Below are positions 47,501-58,594 of a DNA stretch of 64,000 bases, in pieces. The translations under genes and the position numbers were made by a program. The stretch's first letter is position 1. The number at the start of each line of letters is the position of its first letter. A model generated the notes under the pieces. The model had not been told where the DNA came from. It saw nothing but the letters and a program-made list of their open reading frames with translations, and made no database searches. Location of the stretch: assembly GCA_037954665.1 (NCBI GenBank), contig JBBMOL010000021.1, forward strand, positions 6,138,001-6,202,000, read 5' to 3'. The DNA is from Laguncularia racemosa. Lineage: Eukaryota; Streptophyta; Magnoliopsida; Myrtales; Combretaceae.

Positions 47501-48910
47501 ATTTTCATTATTAACCCTTTTAGATTTTTGAAATTGCAAAAATGTTGTTCTCACTACCCTATCCTAAAAGTACTTGTTGCTCCACTTATGTCCTTTAGTT
47601 GTAAAATAGTTTTTCAAAATTTTGTGGAGTATTTCAAGTAGAAGTGGGAGAGAAAAAATGGATCAAAATATTTCTACCTTGAAATCCATTTCATTGAAAG
47701 AAATAGATTAAAGATGGTGGAAATGAGACTAAAATTATAAAAGCTCCACTTATAATAATGCTTACTAGGGTAAAATTTTTGCGATTTTGATAAATACATA
47801 CTTCATTTTCTTTTCGTAATACCAGCCACATAAAAGGAAGTATTTCTCTCCATTTTCTTCCATTTCCTCCGTGTATTCCCAAACACAAAATGGAAAAATA
47901 TACTTCTTTTTATTTCCATCGTTTCTCTCCAATTCTACTCATTTCCACAAATTTCACTTGGTTTCAAAAATTGCCAAAGATTGATGCACATATGCAAGAA
48001 CATTTCTTTACAATAGGTGGTTTATTATAATTACATGGCCTTTCTATTTGCAGGAAGTCATGAAGTATTTTGCAGAATACATGGTAAATGATAGCTTAGG
48101 CATTATAGCAAATGCCCATGTAGTCTTGCAGATAAGGAGCCTAATAAGGCAAGCAGTGACCCCTGCCTAAAATTGGCTCAGCTCTACTCTATTGCTGTCG
48201 ATTTCCCAAAAACCGGCGTGCCAGCTGAAATTCCTTCCGAGTTACGAGTAAAAGAATATCCAGACTTCATGGAAAAGCCTGACAAGGAGACATACAAATC
48301 ACAGTGCATAATCGGAAAGCTTTTCCGGGAGATCAAAGACATTGCAGCCCCCACAAATTCTATGAATTCTTTGGCAAGAAATTCTTATGATGCTGATCTG
48401 GAAGTAGATGGCTTTGAGGACTACATTGATGAAGCTCTTAAGTACAAGACTCAGTATGATAACAAGTTAAGGAACCTAATGCACTATTACGGAATCAAAA
48501 CAGAAGCCGAAATACTTAGTGGAAATATTGTGATAAGGTCCAAATCTTTTGATAGGAAGAGGGATATGGACAACCTGAAGGCTGCTGTTAGCTTATTGAG
48601 AAAGCAAGCCAGGACATGGTTTAGAAGCTTGAAATGCTCATCTGATTCGGGCAATAATGCAAAAGCATCAGCTTGGTACCATGTTACATACCACCCGAAT
48701 TACTGGGGTCAAGGCAATCAACTGGATGAAGATCACCTAATTAGTTTTCCCTGGTGTGTTTATGACGTGCTTGTCGCAATTAAGAGGAAGAAAAAAATTT
48801 CTACAAGAGCCAAAAAGGAATCATCACTTCGATGGGCCATGACACGCTTTTTTATTTTTCTTTGTTTTATTATTATAATTATTATTTTGATTTGGTTGCC
48901 AGCAAGATAG
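41046..48910 (+). CDS. RDR1: RNA-dependent RNA polymerase 1 (RDR1), four exons, frameshifted in exon 4
   Basis: Join 41046-41561, 41656-43634, 43861-44011 and 48054-48910, all with GT-AG introns. RDR1 copies single-stranded RNA into dsRNA for Dicer-like enzymes in antiviral silencing. The match to plant RDR1 is clear along the whole length: MAKTVGIYGFP start in a good context (ACCATGG), DDGLVYAHRAQVTPSRVYF, RNVAKYAARLGQSFGSSRETL, RYGGFKGVVAVDP, SKYQPCFLNRQLITLLSTLGV, HPGDLRILKA, the catalytic DLDGD at residues 842-846, and GIKTEAEILSG. Oddities: a 35-residue tandem duplication in exon 2; one missing base at 48126-48127 in exon 4, giving a stop at 48168-48170 and a product of about 920 residues; and a hydrophobic C-terminal extension. 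With the frame intact the length would be about 1,167 residues, slightly above the 1,100 typical of the family. It is either a decaying gene or carries a base error. Confidence 0.93.
41562..41655 (+). other. RDR1 intron 1
   Basis: 94 bp GT-AG intron, phase 0, T-rich before TAACTAG. Removing it joins VIQ to LLGAP as in other RDR1 proteins. Confidence 0.88.
41656..43634 (+). CDS. RDR1: RDR1 exon 2: most of the polymerase
   Basis: The exon begins after ACTAG with LLGAPRIY and ends at GNR (AATAG|GTAATA), phase 2. It is open throughout (659 codons). It carries the RDR core up to VVFPQQGN, the tandem duplication at 42649-42858, and the SRSIFISKGRSMIGCLDETRTL-type segment (RIFISKGRSMIGCLDETR). Apart from the duplication it is collinear with plant RDR1. 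Confidence 0.93.
42649..42858 (+). repeat. In-frame 105 bp tandem duplication inside RDR1 exon 2
   Basis: Two adjacent 35-codon copies (42649-42753 and 42754-42858) match at 97 of 105 bases. Copy 2 keeps YVFSDGIGKISSD, the conserved RDR reading, and joins to FAMKVAKKCGF. Copy 1 reads YVFSDGTRKISSD. Five of the eight differing bases fall in codons that change the amino acid in a conserved block (V/I, K/E, G/K, T/I, R/G). Confidence 0.97.
43635..43860 (+). other. RDR1 intron 2
   Basis: 226 bp GT-AG intron within an Arg codon (AG|G), just before the catalytic exon. Donor GTAATAAG, acceptor CATCTCAG. Confidence 0.9.
43861..44011 (+). CDS. RDR1: RDR1 exon 3: catalytic DLDGD exon
   Basis: It starts after CTCAG, completes the Arg codon, and reads PHPNECSGSDLDGDIYFVSWD. 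The three Asp of the DxDGD metal-binding motif (43889-43903) are intact. It ends LDHDVTIE with the donor GAG|GTATGT in phase 0. Confidence 0.94.
44345..47617 (-). repeat. Dispersed 3 kb repeat, copy B (inverted, in RDR1 intron 3)
   Basis: It is the reverse complement of 26360-29430 along its whole length, with moderate identity. It contains purine-rich tracts (45600-45930 and 46420-46540) and an ATT run near 45435. Small open frames within it are low-complexity. Its right end abuts the TSD of the MITE at 47623. Confidence 0.65.
47618..47954. mobile_element. MITE in RDR1 intron 3, TSD AATTT
   Basis: A 327 bp element (47623-47949) has imperfect terminal inverted repeats of about 40 bp (TGTGGAGTATTTCAAGTAGA... 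and, inverted, TGTGGAAATGAGTAGAATTG...). AATTT lies on both sides (47618-47622 and 47950-47954). It is noncoding. The superfamily is not assigned. Confidence 0.65.
48054..48910 (+). CDS. RDR1: RDR1 exon 4: C-terminal domain, with frameshift
   Basis: After TTTGCAG it reads EVMKYFAEYMVNDSLGIIANAHVV; the frame then slips one base at 48126-48127. The other frame continues ADKEPNKASSDPC, LAQLYSIAVDFPKTGVPAEIP, PDFMEKPDKETY, GKLFREIKD, YYGIKTEAEILSG, ASAWYHVTYHPNYWG and SFPWCVYDVLV, all typical of RDR1. The last about 20 residues are almost all hydrophobic (FFIFLCFIIIIIILIW). Confidence 0.9.
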
Positions 48911-48946
48911 GCCATGGGTTTGTATAAATATACTATTCCTTTGAGA

Positions 48947-48952
48947 AATAAA
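48947..48952 (+). terminator. Possible RDR1 polyadenylation signal
   Basis: AATAAA lies 37 bases after the stop codon in an AT-rich context. It is a plausible near-upstream element, but plant signals are loose. Confidence 0.35.
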
Positions 48953-49291
48953 ACAAGTTTGAAAATTACTGTTTATTGTCCTCCAACATATGAGATTGGA
49001 GGAATCTATCTTAAAAAGTCCTTTATCCAATTGCAAGGAGCAGACATACGTCGAATTAGTGACTGTCAAAACATCTAAACTTGTGATTAAACATCTAAGA
49101 TAGCAATATACATAGCTCTACAAAACCTTAAACTTTTAAAGAAACTTAATATTGTACATGTTGTCCTTTATCCAATTACAAGTGGGATAATTATATATAT
49201 ATATATATATAACAAAATTTAATAAAATCCTTTATATTTTAATTAAGTTATTTAAATCCTCTATATACATTTATAAGAAATACTAAAAGCC

Positions 49292-49555
49292 TAACACTAT
49301 GTTTGTTTATTAAAATGAAATTGTCATTCTATCTTTACCAATATAAAATGACTATTCCTTTGTTTGGTTTGCAAAATATTATACCGTAAAGAATGCTTAT
49401 TCTATGTAATGTGAAATAAATAAGGAATTTCGATTCTTTCCTTTCACTAGAGGAATATTTGTTCCAAAAATGTCCCTAATATTGAACAAAATAATACCAA
49501 AGAAATTGCAATTCTATTCCAATCTTATTTCATTCAACAAATTAACATAATGTTA
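49292..49555. mobile_element. MITE-like element
   Basis: About 30 bp terminal inverted repeats: TAACACTATGTTTGTTTATT... at the left, and the reverse complement of the right end reading TAACATTATGTTAATTTGTT..., both continuing into AAATGAAAT. The total is 264 bp and noncoding. A TA dinucleotide run precedes it at 49193-49210. Confidence 0.5.
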
Positions 49556-51354
49556 AGATGGCAATTCAAGTTCATGGGTCAAGTTCGTGCCTTATTTTGT
49601 ATCAATGCTAAAAATACATGAATTTAAATAGAAGTTGCAAATAATTAATTCACAATAAAATCGTGTTTATTTGTATCGTAGTAATATTTTTTGTTTCATA
49701 TATCATATTGGTTTCATGTCTTCTCTATGTAATTTTATCGTGTTCATGTGCACATTATTACATTGTGTCAAATAATTGTTAGCCTAGTGTAGTGGCATAA
49801 ATACAAAGGACTTGAATGGCTCACTTGAAATATAAACAACTTAATGCAATTTTAACATAAACTTAAAAGGATTTAAACAAATCAATTAAATTATGCAAGA
49901 CTTAATTGACTTTTGATACAGATACACAAGAATTTTTACAATTCTATTTAAAAAGACCAACATGCATATGCAAATATATCTCAATTTGGTGTTCAAGAAT
50001 TCTTTCTTTGAAAACACATACACTTAGGTCGTGGTTATGAGTAGTATTTCATTTAAACCTCACATTATTCTTAACTTTGGAAAAAGTTTAGTTACGTAAA
50101 TAAAGATGTTCACAACAATCTATTTTTTGGAATGTTGGCACATGATGCCTCCTTTTAGTCCATTTCTTTTGGGTTTGTTAAGAAGTTCTCCTTGATGTGA
50201 GATAAATTGATCTTTTCAAGAAATGTAGGTCTTTCATTTAACATGCAGAAAATAGCCTCTTCAAATTATATGCACAATTTTACTCAAGCTATCATTTTGT
50301 GCATAGTCAATTTGTACATCATCTCAAAAGCCAACAATCATCAAACTAAATGCTACAAAAACATCCATGCACATGATAATTTCTAGAAGAGCCAAATCAT
50401 AATTAAAACAAAATGCTAATTCCAACAATAAGTTACTATCTATCATTAATATGCCAAGTATTATTGAGAACATCAAAGATTCAACAACATAATGAACAAG
50501 ACATTGCTTTCATTAGAGAAGGTTTTCTCTTATTCTTAACTAAGGAATAAGATTAGCAATTTTCAAGTGATTGCTTATATATGTAGTCAGAGTTTGGAAT
50601 AGGGAATTATCTTTAAAGATGAAGAAATAGAGAGAGAGAGAGAGAGAGAGAGAAGTGTATGTTAAAAAAATCCGTATAAATTGGATTTTTTGACGAACAT
50701 ATCAAGAGAGAATTAGATTTGGTTAGATAATGCATGGTTGGTAAACAAAGATCAAATTCTCTATAATGTAAATAAAAAATAGATAATTGAGCGCTTGTTA
50801 TTCAACAATATAACATGACCTATATACTCATATCAACCAATGTATTCCTATGCATAGATGGAGAGAGAGAGAGAAAAGGGTTTGCCCCTTACTTTAAGGT
50901 TAGGGTTAAGTTTATAGTAAGGTTTTAATTAAACTTTTGCATTCAAAATAGAAGTTGAAAAATGAATGTAAGGAGATTACAATTGATGAATAAGTTTAGG
51001 GCACTTTCATATAAATTTAGTTTCAATATTTACTATTTTGTTATTTGAATTCTCGACCTTTTTTTTTTTAATTTGAATACTTGGCGTTTTTCAATTTTCA
51101 TAAATTAACATTTTTGTTAACTACTTTAATTTTTCTATTCATATTTAATAGGTATTAACTTCTAATTGGTCCACAAGAATTAATTTAATAAAATAATATT
51201 ACTAACTATATTTTATTAACTTAATATAATAAAAATAACCAAAAAAAAAACTTATGGAAAATTCTACTTTATATAACCTACAGTGATCCACTTTGTATTA
51301 TTTGTGTGAGTTATGTGATGAGATCTTTTAATTTATTGATATTATTATATCGTC
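49556..51354. other. Intergenic stretch, nothing identified
   Basis: AT-rich, with a GA run at 50632-50655. No gene, RNA or element ends were recognised. Confidence 0.3.
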
Positions 51355-51941
51355 TCATACAAATAAGGATTCATAGCCAAATACAACAAGAAAAAAGATG
51401 TAATAGCAAAAAAGCATTGAAATAAATATCAAAATGAAATCTTAGGTTAGGTTTTGTAAAATGTTAATGAAAAAGGATATATATTTGAGTGAAAGCAAAG
51501 GATCATTAATCTCCTATGGAAAGTGTCACTTATCCATTTATGTTGTGATTGCACCAAATTTCTCATTCTTGTTTTGGATACTATGATTTTAAGCCTAACA
51601 AAAGAAAAAAAAAGTACAAAGCAAAACCAAATCTCATTCACAAATGGATAGGAAATAGTCTCATACACATACGGATTCATAGCTAAATACAATATGAAAA
51701 AAGATGCAATAACAAAAAAAGCATTGAATTAAATATCAAAATGAAAACTTAGGCTAGGTTTTGTAAATCCTAAAGAAAAAGGATATACATATGACTGAAA
51801 GCAAAGGATCATTAATCTCCTATGGAAAGTGTCACATATCCAATTATGTTTTAGATACAATGATTTTAAGCTTTAAAAACATAAAAAAAAAAAAAGAAAG
51901 CAAAGTCAAAGCTCATTCAAAAATGGATAGGAAATAGTCTC
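51355..51941 (+). repeat. 306 bp tandem duplication, two copies
   Basis: Copy 1 (51355-51660) and copy 2 (51661-51941) share TCATACAnAT...GGATTCATAGC, GCAAAGGATCATTAATCTCC and AAATGGATAGGAAATAGTCT. Copy 2 lacks about 30 bp in the middle. Noncoding. Confidence 0.85.
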
Positions 51942-52872
51942 TTAATTGAAATAGAATTTGTAGCTCTTAGTCACCTCCCATTTCTTACCTTAATTTTTTT
52001 CTTTTTTTCTTAAAGGCACGAATGTGGTCACACTTGTGGCCTGACACTAGGCCATTTAAGTTGTAATGATATTGAAAATAAGGAACTAATGATCTAGATG
52101 TTCTCTTATCCTTTGTTTTAGATTTTTCCTAATTAATTAGTGTAATCAAATCAAGTAGCAAGGTTTTTTTCTTTTTCCCTTTTTTCACCATTTTCTTATA
52201 GTTTTATTATTTTTATCATATTTATTCTATTAAAAGTAGTTGAATATATTATTTTATTAAAGTAATTTATGTGAATCAATAAAAAATCAACTCGTGTTAA
52301 AGATGGATGGAAAAATGAACAAAGTTAATAAAAGTCCTACTTTATAGAAATTAGAAAACACTAAGGACTAGAATGAAAGGAAAAAAAAGGTTAAGGGTCC
52401 AAATAGAAAGTAAGTAAATGTAGAGTATTAAATGTACACTTTTTACACACAAAAAAAGGAAAGGAGAATGGTTATATCTATCTTAATGCTTGCTCAAAGG
52501 CCTTTTAGTAGTTGATTAGAGGTGGTGAGGGCATATTTCAATCTAATGAGTCACCAATTTTGGTTTCCATTTTAGGTTTATTTTTAAATTATATATTTTC
52601 ATATAAAGGGTAAGTCTTAAAATTATACTTTCCACTAATTAAATCCCATGAAAATTGAAACTGCAAAAATACAAGCAACTTAATGTGAAATACTATTTTA
52701 ACTTATTTCACATTAAAAGAGAAAGGAAATAAATTTAAATGACAATTGATGTTTCATGACAATAATTAAGAAACAAGTGAGGTTATAGGAGGCGGTTGAA
52801 TCACCTATTGTACTATGTTTTTAGGAGGCAATTGAATCACCTACAAAAGAGACACAAGTGAGGCTATAGGGG
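51942..52872. other. Intergenic stretch, nothing identified
   Basis: AT-rich. A short direct repeat AGGAGGCRRTTGAATCACCT occurs at about 52788 and 52823. No gene was supported. Confidence 0.3.
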
Positions 52873-53420
52873 TGTTAGAGTTTATTCCAGCGTGGCCACT
52901 TTGATGTCTAAATCAATACAAGTAGAAAATAATTGGAATATTAGAATGGGGAGAGTACAAGAGTGTAAAAGTCCTTTACTTGGTAGTTTTCAACCTCTAT
53001 TTATAGGGATTGTAGATGATCCAACATGAAAAATGCATTAATTTCGAAGATCTTGTCCTCATATTCTAAGGGTGTATCTTTGACTAGCTCCTTTCCTTAT
53101 TTGTGTTATTCTCTCATGCTTATCCATTATGGGGATAGACATGGAGATCCAAGCTAGAGGAGGTCAGGAACTTCAAACTTAAATCCAAGTAATTCTATAC
53201 CAAAATGAAACAAAATAAGTCGGCATGGGCTATTGGAGCTTAGATAGGAATTTGTGCAAGCTAAAATGGGCCTTAGGGGTTCAAGCCCAAAATGCTCTAT
53301 CAAAAATACCAAGTGTTGTGAATATATAATAGAAAATCCCAATTGTGAATGAATGGTCAAAACCATGTAGGTTCGAATAATATTTTCTATCAACTCATCA
53401 TTCTTATCCTTCTCTATGTT
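52873..53420 (-). mobile_element. Possible solo LTR (minus)
   Basis: On the minus strand CCTATAAATAGAGG (about 53000) is followed by a leader-like segment ending GGAATAAACTCTAACA at 52873, which resembles the promoter, R and U5 of an LTR. The other end and TSD were not found, so the right limit is a guess. Short minus frames here are not convincing genes. Confidence 0.35.
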
Positions 53421-56400
53421 GGTTTCCACTAAACGAGCTTTTTTCTAGCTTTGGTAATAAATAAGATTGAATAAGCATATTCCTCATAAAGCTCATTTTT
53501 GTATACTTGACAAATGAGAGAAAGACATACCTTCCTTAACTTCAAGCAAGAGTTTCCAACTATGTTTCTCAATATCAAGCCTTTCAATGATGTTATGTTA
53601 GAAAAAGCCACACAAAACACCACAAATGAAAAAACAACAGCATCTTCACAACAACAATGCTATAACTCATCTAGCACATTTTTCCATTACCATATCTCAA
53701 CAATATTAAAAAATCCTCCCCTCTCTCACCTTCAAAACATTACATATCCTCTTTACCTATGACTATCCAAGGATTCGTAATACTCACTACAAGAATTTTT
53801 GCATTTGGCGACGTTTGTATATTTTACAAACGTTGCCAATTCCAATGTATCTTAGTCACGTTTGTTAAACGTCGCACAAAATATATTATTAGCAACATTT
53901 ATGACTAAAGTTTAAGGTATAAACTCTAATTCACTAATAAATTATTTATTGTAAGACTTGTTTTTTTTTTTCTGTAACTTTTTATTCATTAAATAAAAAC
54001 ATTAAAACACATTTTTAGTTTTTCTTTTTAATAATTAATTTTTTTAGATTTTAGGACTTTTTAAATTAAAAAAAAAAAACAAAAACACTGTGCACAAGGG
54101 TTTGTAGTGGAAAAACAACACGCCTAGCCACTGTTCCCAACCCTACCATTTACACCCAAAACACATTTTCTCTCGTGTAACCTTTGTATTCTCTGATTGG
54201 ATCAACAACTAGAGCCGCTTGAGGAACGATGAAATTTTCTTCAAAACCGTTCATCATGACCTACGAGGAATCATCATCTTCTAACCATAGTCTTCTATTT
54301 GTATCAAGGTGAGAATTTTATTTCACAACATTCTCTAAAATTTGGGTTTTAAGAATTTTTTTTGGGTAAATCATCTTATTTACCAGGTAAATCGGTTTGA
54401 ACAAAATTGAATCATCAATTTAGTTGTCATGCGGCCTTGTTTTATTCCAGTTAGGGCATTCTAATCATCAAAATAGTTGTGATCAGTTTCATAATTTTTT
54501 TTTTCTATTGAATTTTTTAGACATACCTGTGCAAGTCATTTTTTTTTATGTCAATGTTAAATTTTTGTGGTCTTTGAAAGCTAGAATTCAGGTAACCTTT
54601 TGATCTCTATCCTTGATTTCATTGAGTTACCCCCTTCACTAACTAAGATTTAAGTGGTTGATACACATAGGAAAATTGAGTAGAGAATGGTTGAATGAGT
54701 TAATACCGTGGAAATAGCTCTAAGTGTATTTGAAATGTTTTCATGCAGAAGTTTGGAGTTTAGTCTCATAGCTAGCATGCTTAATTCTTTATGTACTTGA
54801 AGTTTAGCGTTTTAGTGTCCTCTTTGGGTTCTAGGACACTTGAAGATTGGAGAATGCCTAATAAAACTTTTCTTGCCTTAATCTTAAGATTGTTGCTGTT
54901 GTGAATAATGGAAATGAGAGGATTTTATCCATCAATTTAGCATAATCCACAAACTTATCACAAAAGTCATGTAAAACACATTGAAGGTAGTGGTTTCTAA
55001 AATTGATTTTTTTCTGAAATCATTTTTATTAATAGAAAGCAAATATAAGATGCCGGTTTAATTGTGAAGAATGATTCTTATTTCAAGATATTGTAGGTGT
55101 CATTTGCAAGTTAGACATTGATTGGCATCTATTCTTCTATATTTAAATTCTTTCATAATTTTAGCTTGGCTTGACTTGGCTATGTATGTTGTGAACATCA
55201 CCTTTGCTCACTTTGACTCTAATTTCCTGGACGATCCAACCAACCGTGTAGCTTTTAACACACACACACACATACACACATATTTTTCAAAAAACTGTCA
55301 TAAATCATGATTGTGGATCATCAGCAATAGTTCATATTCTTTTAAATGCAAATCCCTATTTTTGTTATTGTAAACAAACCTTCTTATTTTGTCCACATTG
55401 ATGAAATTACAAGGGAAAGAATGAAATTTGTTAGTTTAACAAAAATAGTGTGTCAAGGTTGATTTAATCAACTTTTTTTGTGTTCCTTACTGTAGAAAGA
55501 TTTAAGGATTGTACAATGATTCCTAATACTTTAGCCGTAGAATACATGGGATGTGAAGTATACAAATATAGCTACGCTGCCCAATTCTCCTCCTAAAAGT
55601 TCATCAATTACCTTATCAACCATCCATAATCATGAGTGTACCATCTGATTCTACATTACTTAATTACTACTAATTACTAATAAGTGTGTTGTAGCTTTTA
55701 AATTCTTGAGAATCGTTCTTTTTGTTGTGTTTTGCAGCTGAATTTTTATCAACGTTTGCTGACTTTGCTATGTTGGCATGTGGTGTATTTCCTTATAGCA
55801 ATGCATATTCATATTTTGTATATAGAGGCATAGATATGACCACTAGCATTTGATTTTGACATTGTGCCTAAGCACAATAACAATAATGCTTAGACAATAA
55901 GTTAGATTAGCGAGGGATTTAGCAATGCTTCATCTTTGTTGTCGAGAAAAGCAGTATTGTCTCCCTATGGTTAAAGCTTAGTTAAGGTTAACTTGAAGTG
56001 TAATTTATGATTTTTTTATGTCTTCACTTGATCTTGTTTGATAAAGACTGCGTTATAGGCTTAATAGTTCTTTGTATTAAAGAAGAATAATAAGTGAAAG
56101 ATGAGATGTTTTCAATCCAATTTATTAGATATCATACTCAATGTTGTGTCTATAGCATTTGAAATATATCTACAGTGCTGACTTGATATTTGACTTAATG
56201 TGGATTTTTTTTCTTTTGTGGTACATATGGGAGTTTATTAGCAATTTCACTAATTCTTTAGGGCCCTTATATTTCAAAACTAAGTAAACTTACAAGTTCA
56301 CAATTTAAATGCTTATATGTTTATCATTTTAGGTTTACTTTACTTTAAAATAAAGTTCATTATATGTTTACCATTTAAGAACTAATGTTTTCATTTTATG

Positions 56401-56443
56401 TGTGTAAAACATTATTGATATTCTATAGGATTCTTTTATAGTC

Positions 56444-57320
56444 ATGGATAAGAGTTAGATGAACTGTAATATTGAAAGTGAAGAGTACCTACAAGGTGTA
56501 GAGTTTTTCATTGCATACTTACGCATGAAGTATAGAATGGACAAGAGGTTAAGTTATCCATGTAGGAAATGCTTAAATGTGTCCATGCATACTATGAATG
56601 TAATAAGAGCACACTTGCTTGTTGATGGGATAGATGTAACTTACCATTATTGGATATACCATGGTGAGGAGCCGACCATTGAATTGCCAAGGAGAACTTC
56701 AGGTAGGATTCGTCATGAAGAATATGATTTTAGAACATACAAAAGCGAGGGGTTCAATGAGGAAAATAACGATGACATAGACGGACTTGATGAGATGCTA
56801 GAAGATTTAGAGGCATTTATTGACAATCAAGCTAAAGGTCTAACTCCTATGGATGGATTTGATTTCCCACTTAATTTTGTTGATGGGTTAAGAGTTGACT
56901 CGCAACAAAAGCTTTATTTAGGATGTAAGTTATCAAAATTCTCATTTATTGTGAAGATACTTCACTTAAAAGTATACAACAAGTGGAGTAATAATTCTTT
57001 TGATATGCTTTTCTAACTTCTTCATGATGTGATCCCTAATGGAGAGTCGCTTCCTAAGTCATACTATTATGCAAACAAGTACTTACAGGGATTGGGCATG
57101 GGTTGCCATTACATTCATGCATGCAAATATGACTGTTGCTTGTTTTGGGGTAGTAACAAGCACCTCACACAATGCCCTACATGTGGTACCTCAAGGTATA
57201 AGGTGTGTGGTGGATCTAGGAAGGGTATTCCTCAAAAGGTTTTACGTTACTTTCCTGTGAGCCAAGGTCTAATGGTGGTGGTAGTTGGATTTCTCAACAT
57301 GCTAGCCAGGATTATGTAAG
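56444..57320 (+). pseudogene. TNP2-type CACTA transposase, N-terminal half, broken
   Basis: ATG at 56444 gives MDKS, then TAG at 56456-56458 where the family has Trp (MDKSWM). The following frame matches the transposase-associated domain: SYPCRKCLN, VIRAHLLVDGIDVTYHYWIYHGE, and an acidic stretch. A TAA near 57014 interrupts it before HDVIPNGESLPKSYYYANK and the TNP2 zinc-type region YIHACKYDCCLFW...CPTCGTSRYK...QKVLRYFPVS. It stops there; the DDE catalytic part that normally follows is absent. Confidence 0.88.
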
Positions 57321-58333
57321 TTGATGGGTTAATTTACAAATAAGCACTTCAACTATGGTTTATGTTTGTATATACATTTCTATTATGTTTGCATTATATA
57401 TTGTTGTCATCGTTACTCTAGGAGGATATGGTCAAGATGTATCAAGAATCTCAATCCTTAGACAATCTTAAGACTATAGAGGAGATAGTTGATGAATTTA
57501 TGGGTGCAAACGCCCGAACTGACTATCATCCTGGTAGAGGATATGAACCACCAGCCATTGGGAAAGGTACACATTCACGAATTTATATGGAAAAGGTGGA
57601 AGTAGTGCTGCAAGAGACATAGGGAAAGCTTGAAGAGGAAAAACATAAACGTGAACAACTAGAAGGAAAGTTCAATGACCAACATCAACAACTGTTGTCA
57701 ATGCTTCAAGAAGAAAGGGATCTATGTATCACCCAAGCTCAAGAGGTTAGTTTAAACTTATACTTTCGAGTTAAGGGTATATGTGCTATGCTGTAAATGC
57801 ATGCATATTGCTTTTATGTATAGAGTAGGAATGTTGTGGGTTTTGATGATGTAGGGAGTAATGTTGTCATTATACGTGTAATATGTGTTGTCATATAGGT
57901 GTTAAGGGACAATATTCTAGAATATTAAAGAATTTGCATGGTTATAATTCCTTTGGGCCAATATTGTAGAATAATGATGTTTTGCTTACATGTTAAGGCT
58001 GAATATGTGAGTACTTCGTAAATGTCTTACAGCTATCTAAGGTTTCTCAAGAAATAGCATGGCTTGCTAGGAATTTTCCAAGTACTTTAGGTAAATAATC
58101 ATAAAAATGTGATAGTATATTTTCCTCCACTTTGTCTCTCTGTTAATTAAAAAAAAAAAGATATAATTATATGCATGTGTTGTTTAAAGGTTGTATATTT
58201 TGTGACAGCAACAAAAAATGCAAAAGACCTTGTTCATTCACCAAGTACATCTACTAGTGATGATACATCATGTAGTGAAGAAAAATGTGATAGCGAAGAT
58301 GATGAAAGTAGTGAAGATGAGGATGAGGACTGA
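57260..58333 (+). pseudogene. TNPA/plant-transposase-like second gene, 3' part, broken
   Basis: The frame shifts to SNGGGSWISQHASQDYV, then a GTAAG donor and a CTCTAG acceptor (57421) lead into MVKMYQESQS...FMGANARTDYHPGRGYEPP...KGTHSRIYMEKVE. A TAG follows (57620), then a coiled-coil-like KLEEEKHKREQLEGKF. A last exon near 58210-58333 ends in an acidic tail (DDESSEDEDED). The layout resembles the C-terminal part of the second CACTA gene, joined directly to the truncated TNP2 gene by an internal deletion. Confidence 0.6.
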
Positions 58334-58594
58334 TGCGAGAAATAGGATGTTAGACGAGTTCATGTAATGTTTAAGGTTAAACCTATTGAAGTTTGATTTT
58401 TTTTATCTTATGTGGATTTTTTTAGTTAAGATTATCTTCTCAAGTTTTCTTGATGTGAAAGCATCATGTTTATGGAGTTTGTTTAAATACGTGGAAAAGA
58501 AATTTATAGGGTATATACAATTGTGTATAACTAAATAGGCACATTTTAGCTGATATGAAGATTGTGAATACAGGTTGAAACCAATGCCTATTAC

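Larger units (their letters stand above)
44012..48053 (+). other. RDR1 intron 3, 4 kb and filled by repeats
   Basis: GT-AG, phase 0 (donor GTATGTGTT, acceptor TATTTGCAG). About 80% of it is the inverted repeat copy B (44345-47617), followed by a MITE (47623-47949). The remaining 330 bp after the donor and 100 bp before the acceptor are the likely ancestral intron. Confidence 0.88.

Noticed and set aside
53154..53762. Frames of 64-91 codons on both strands
   Set aside because: No family resemblance; the region looks like LTR and spacer.
54090..54105. TTTGTAGTGG as another CACTA right end
   Set aside because: It lies inside the element bounded at 53785 and 59031 and lacks subterminal motifs and a matching TSD.
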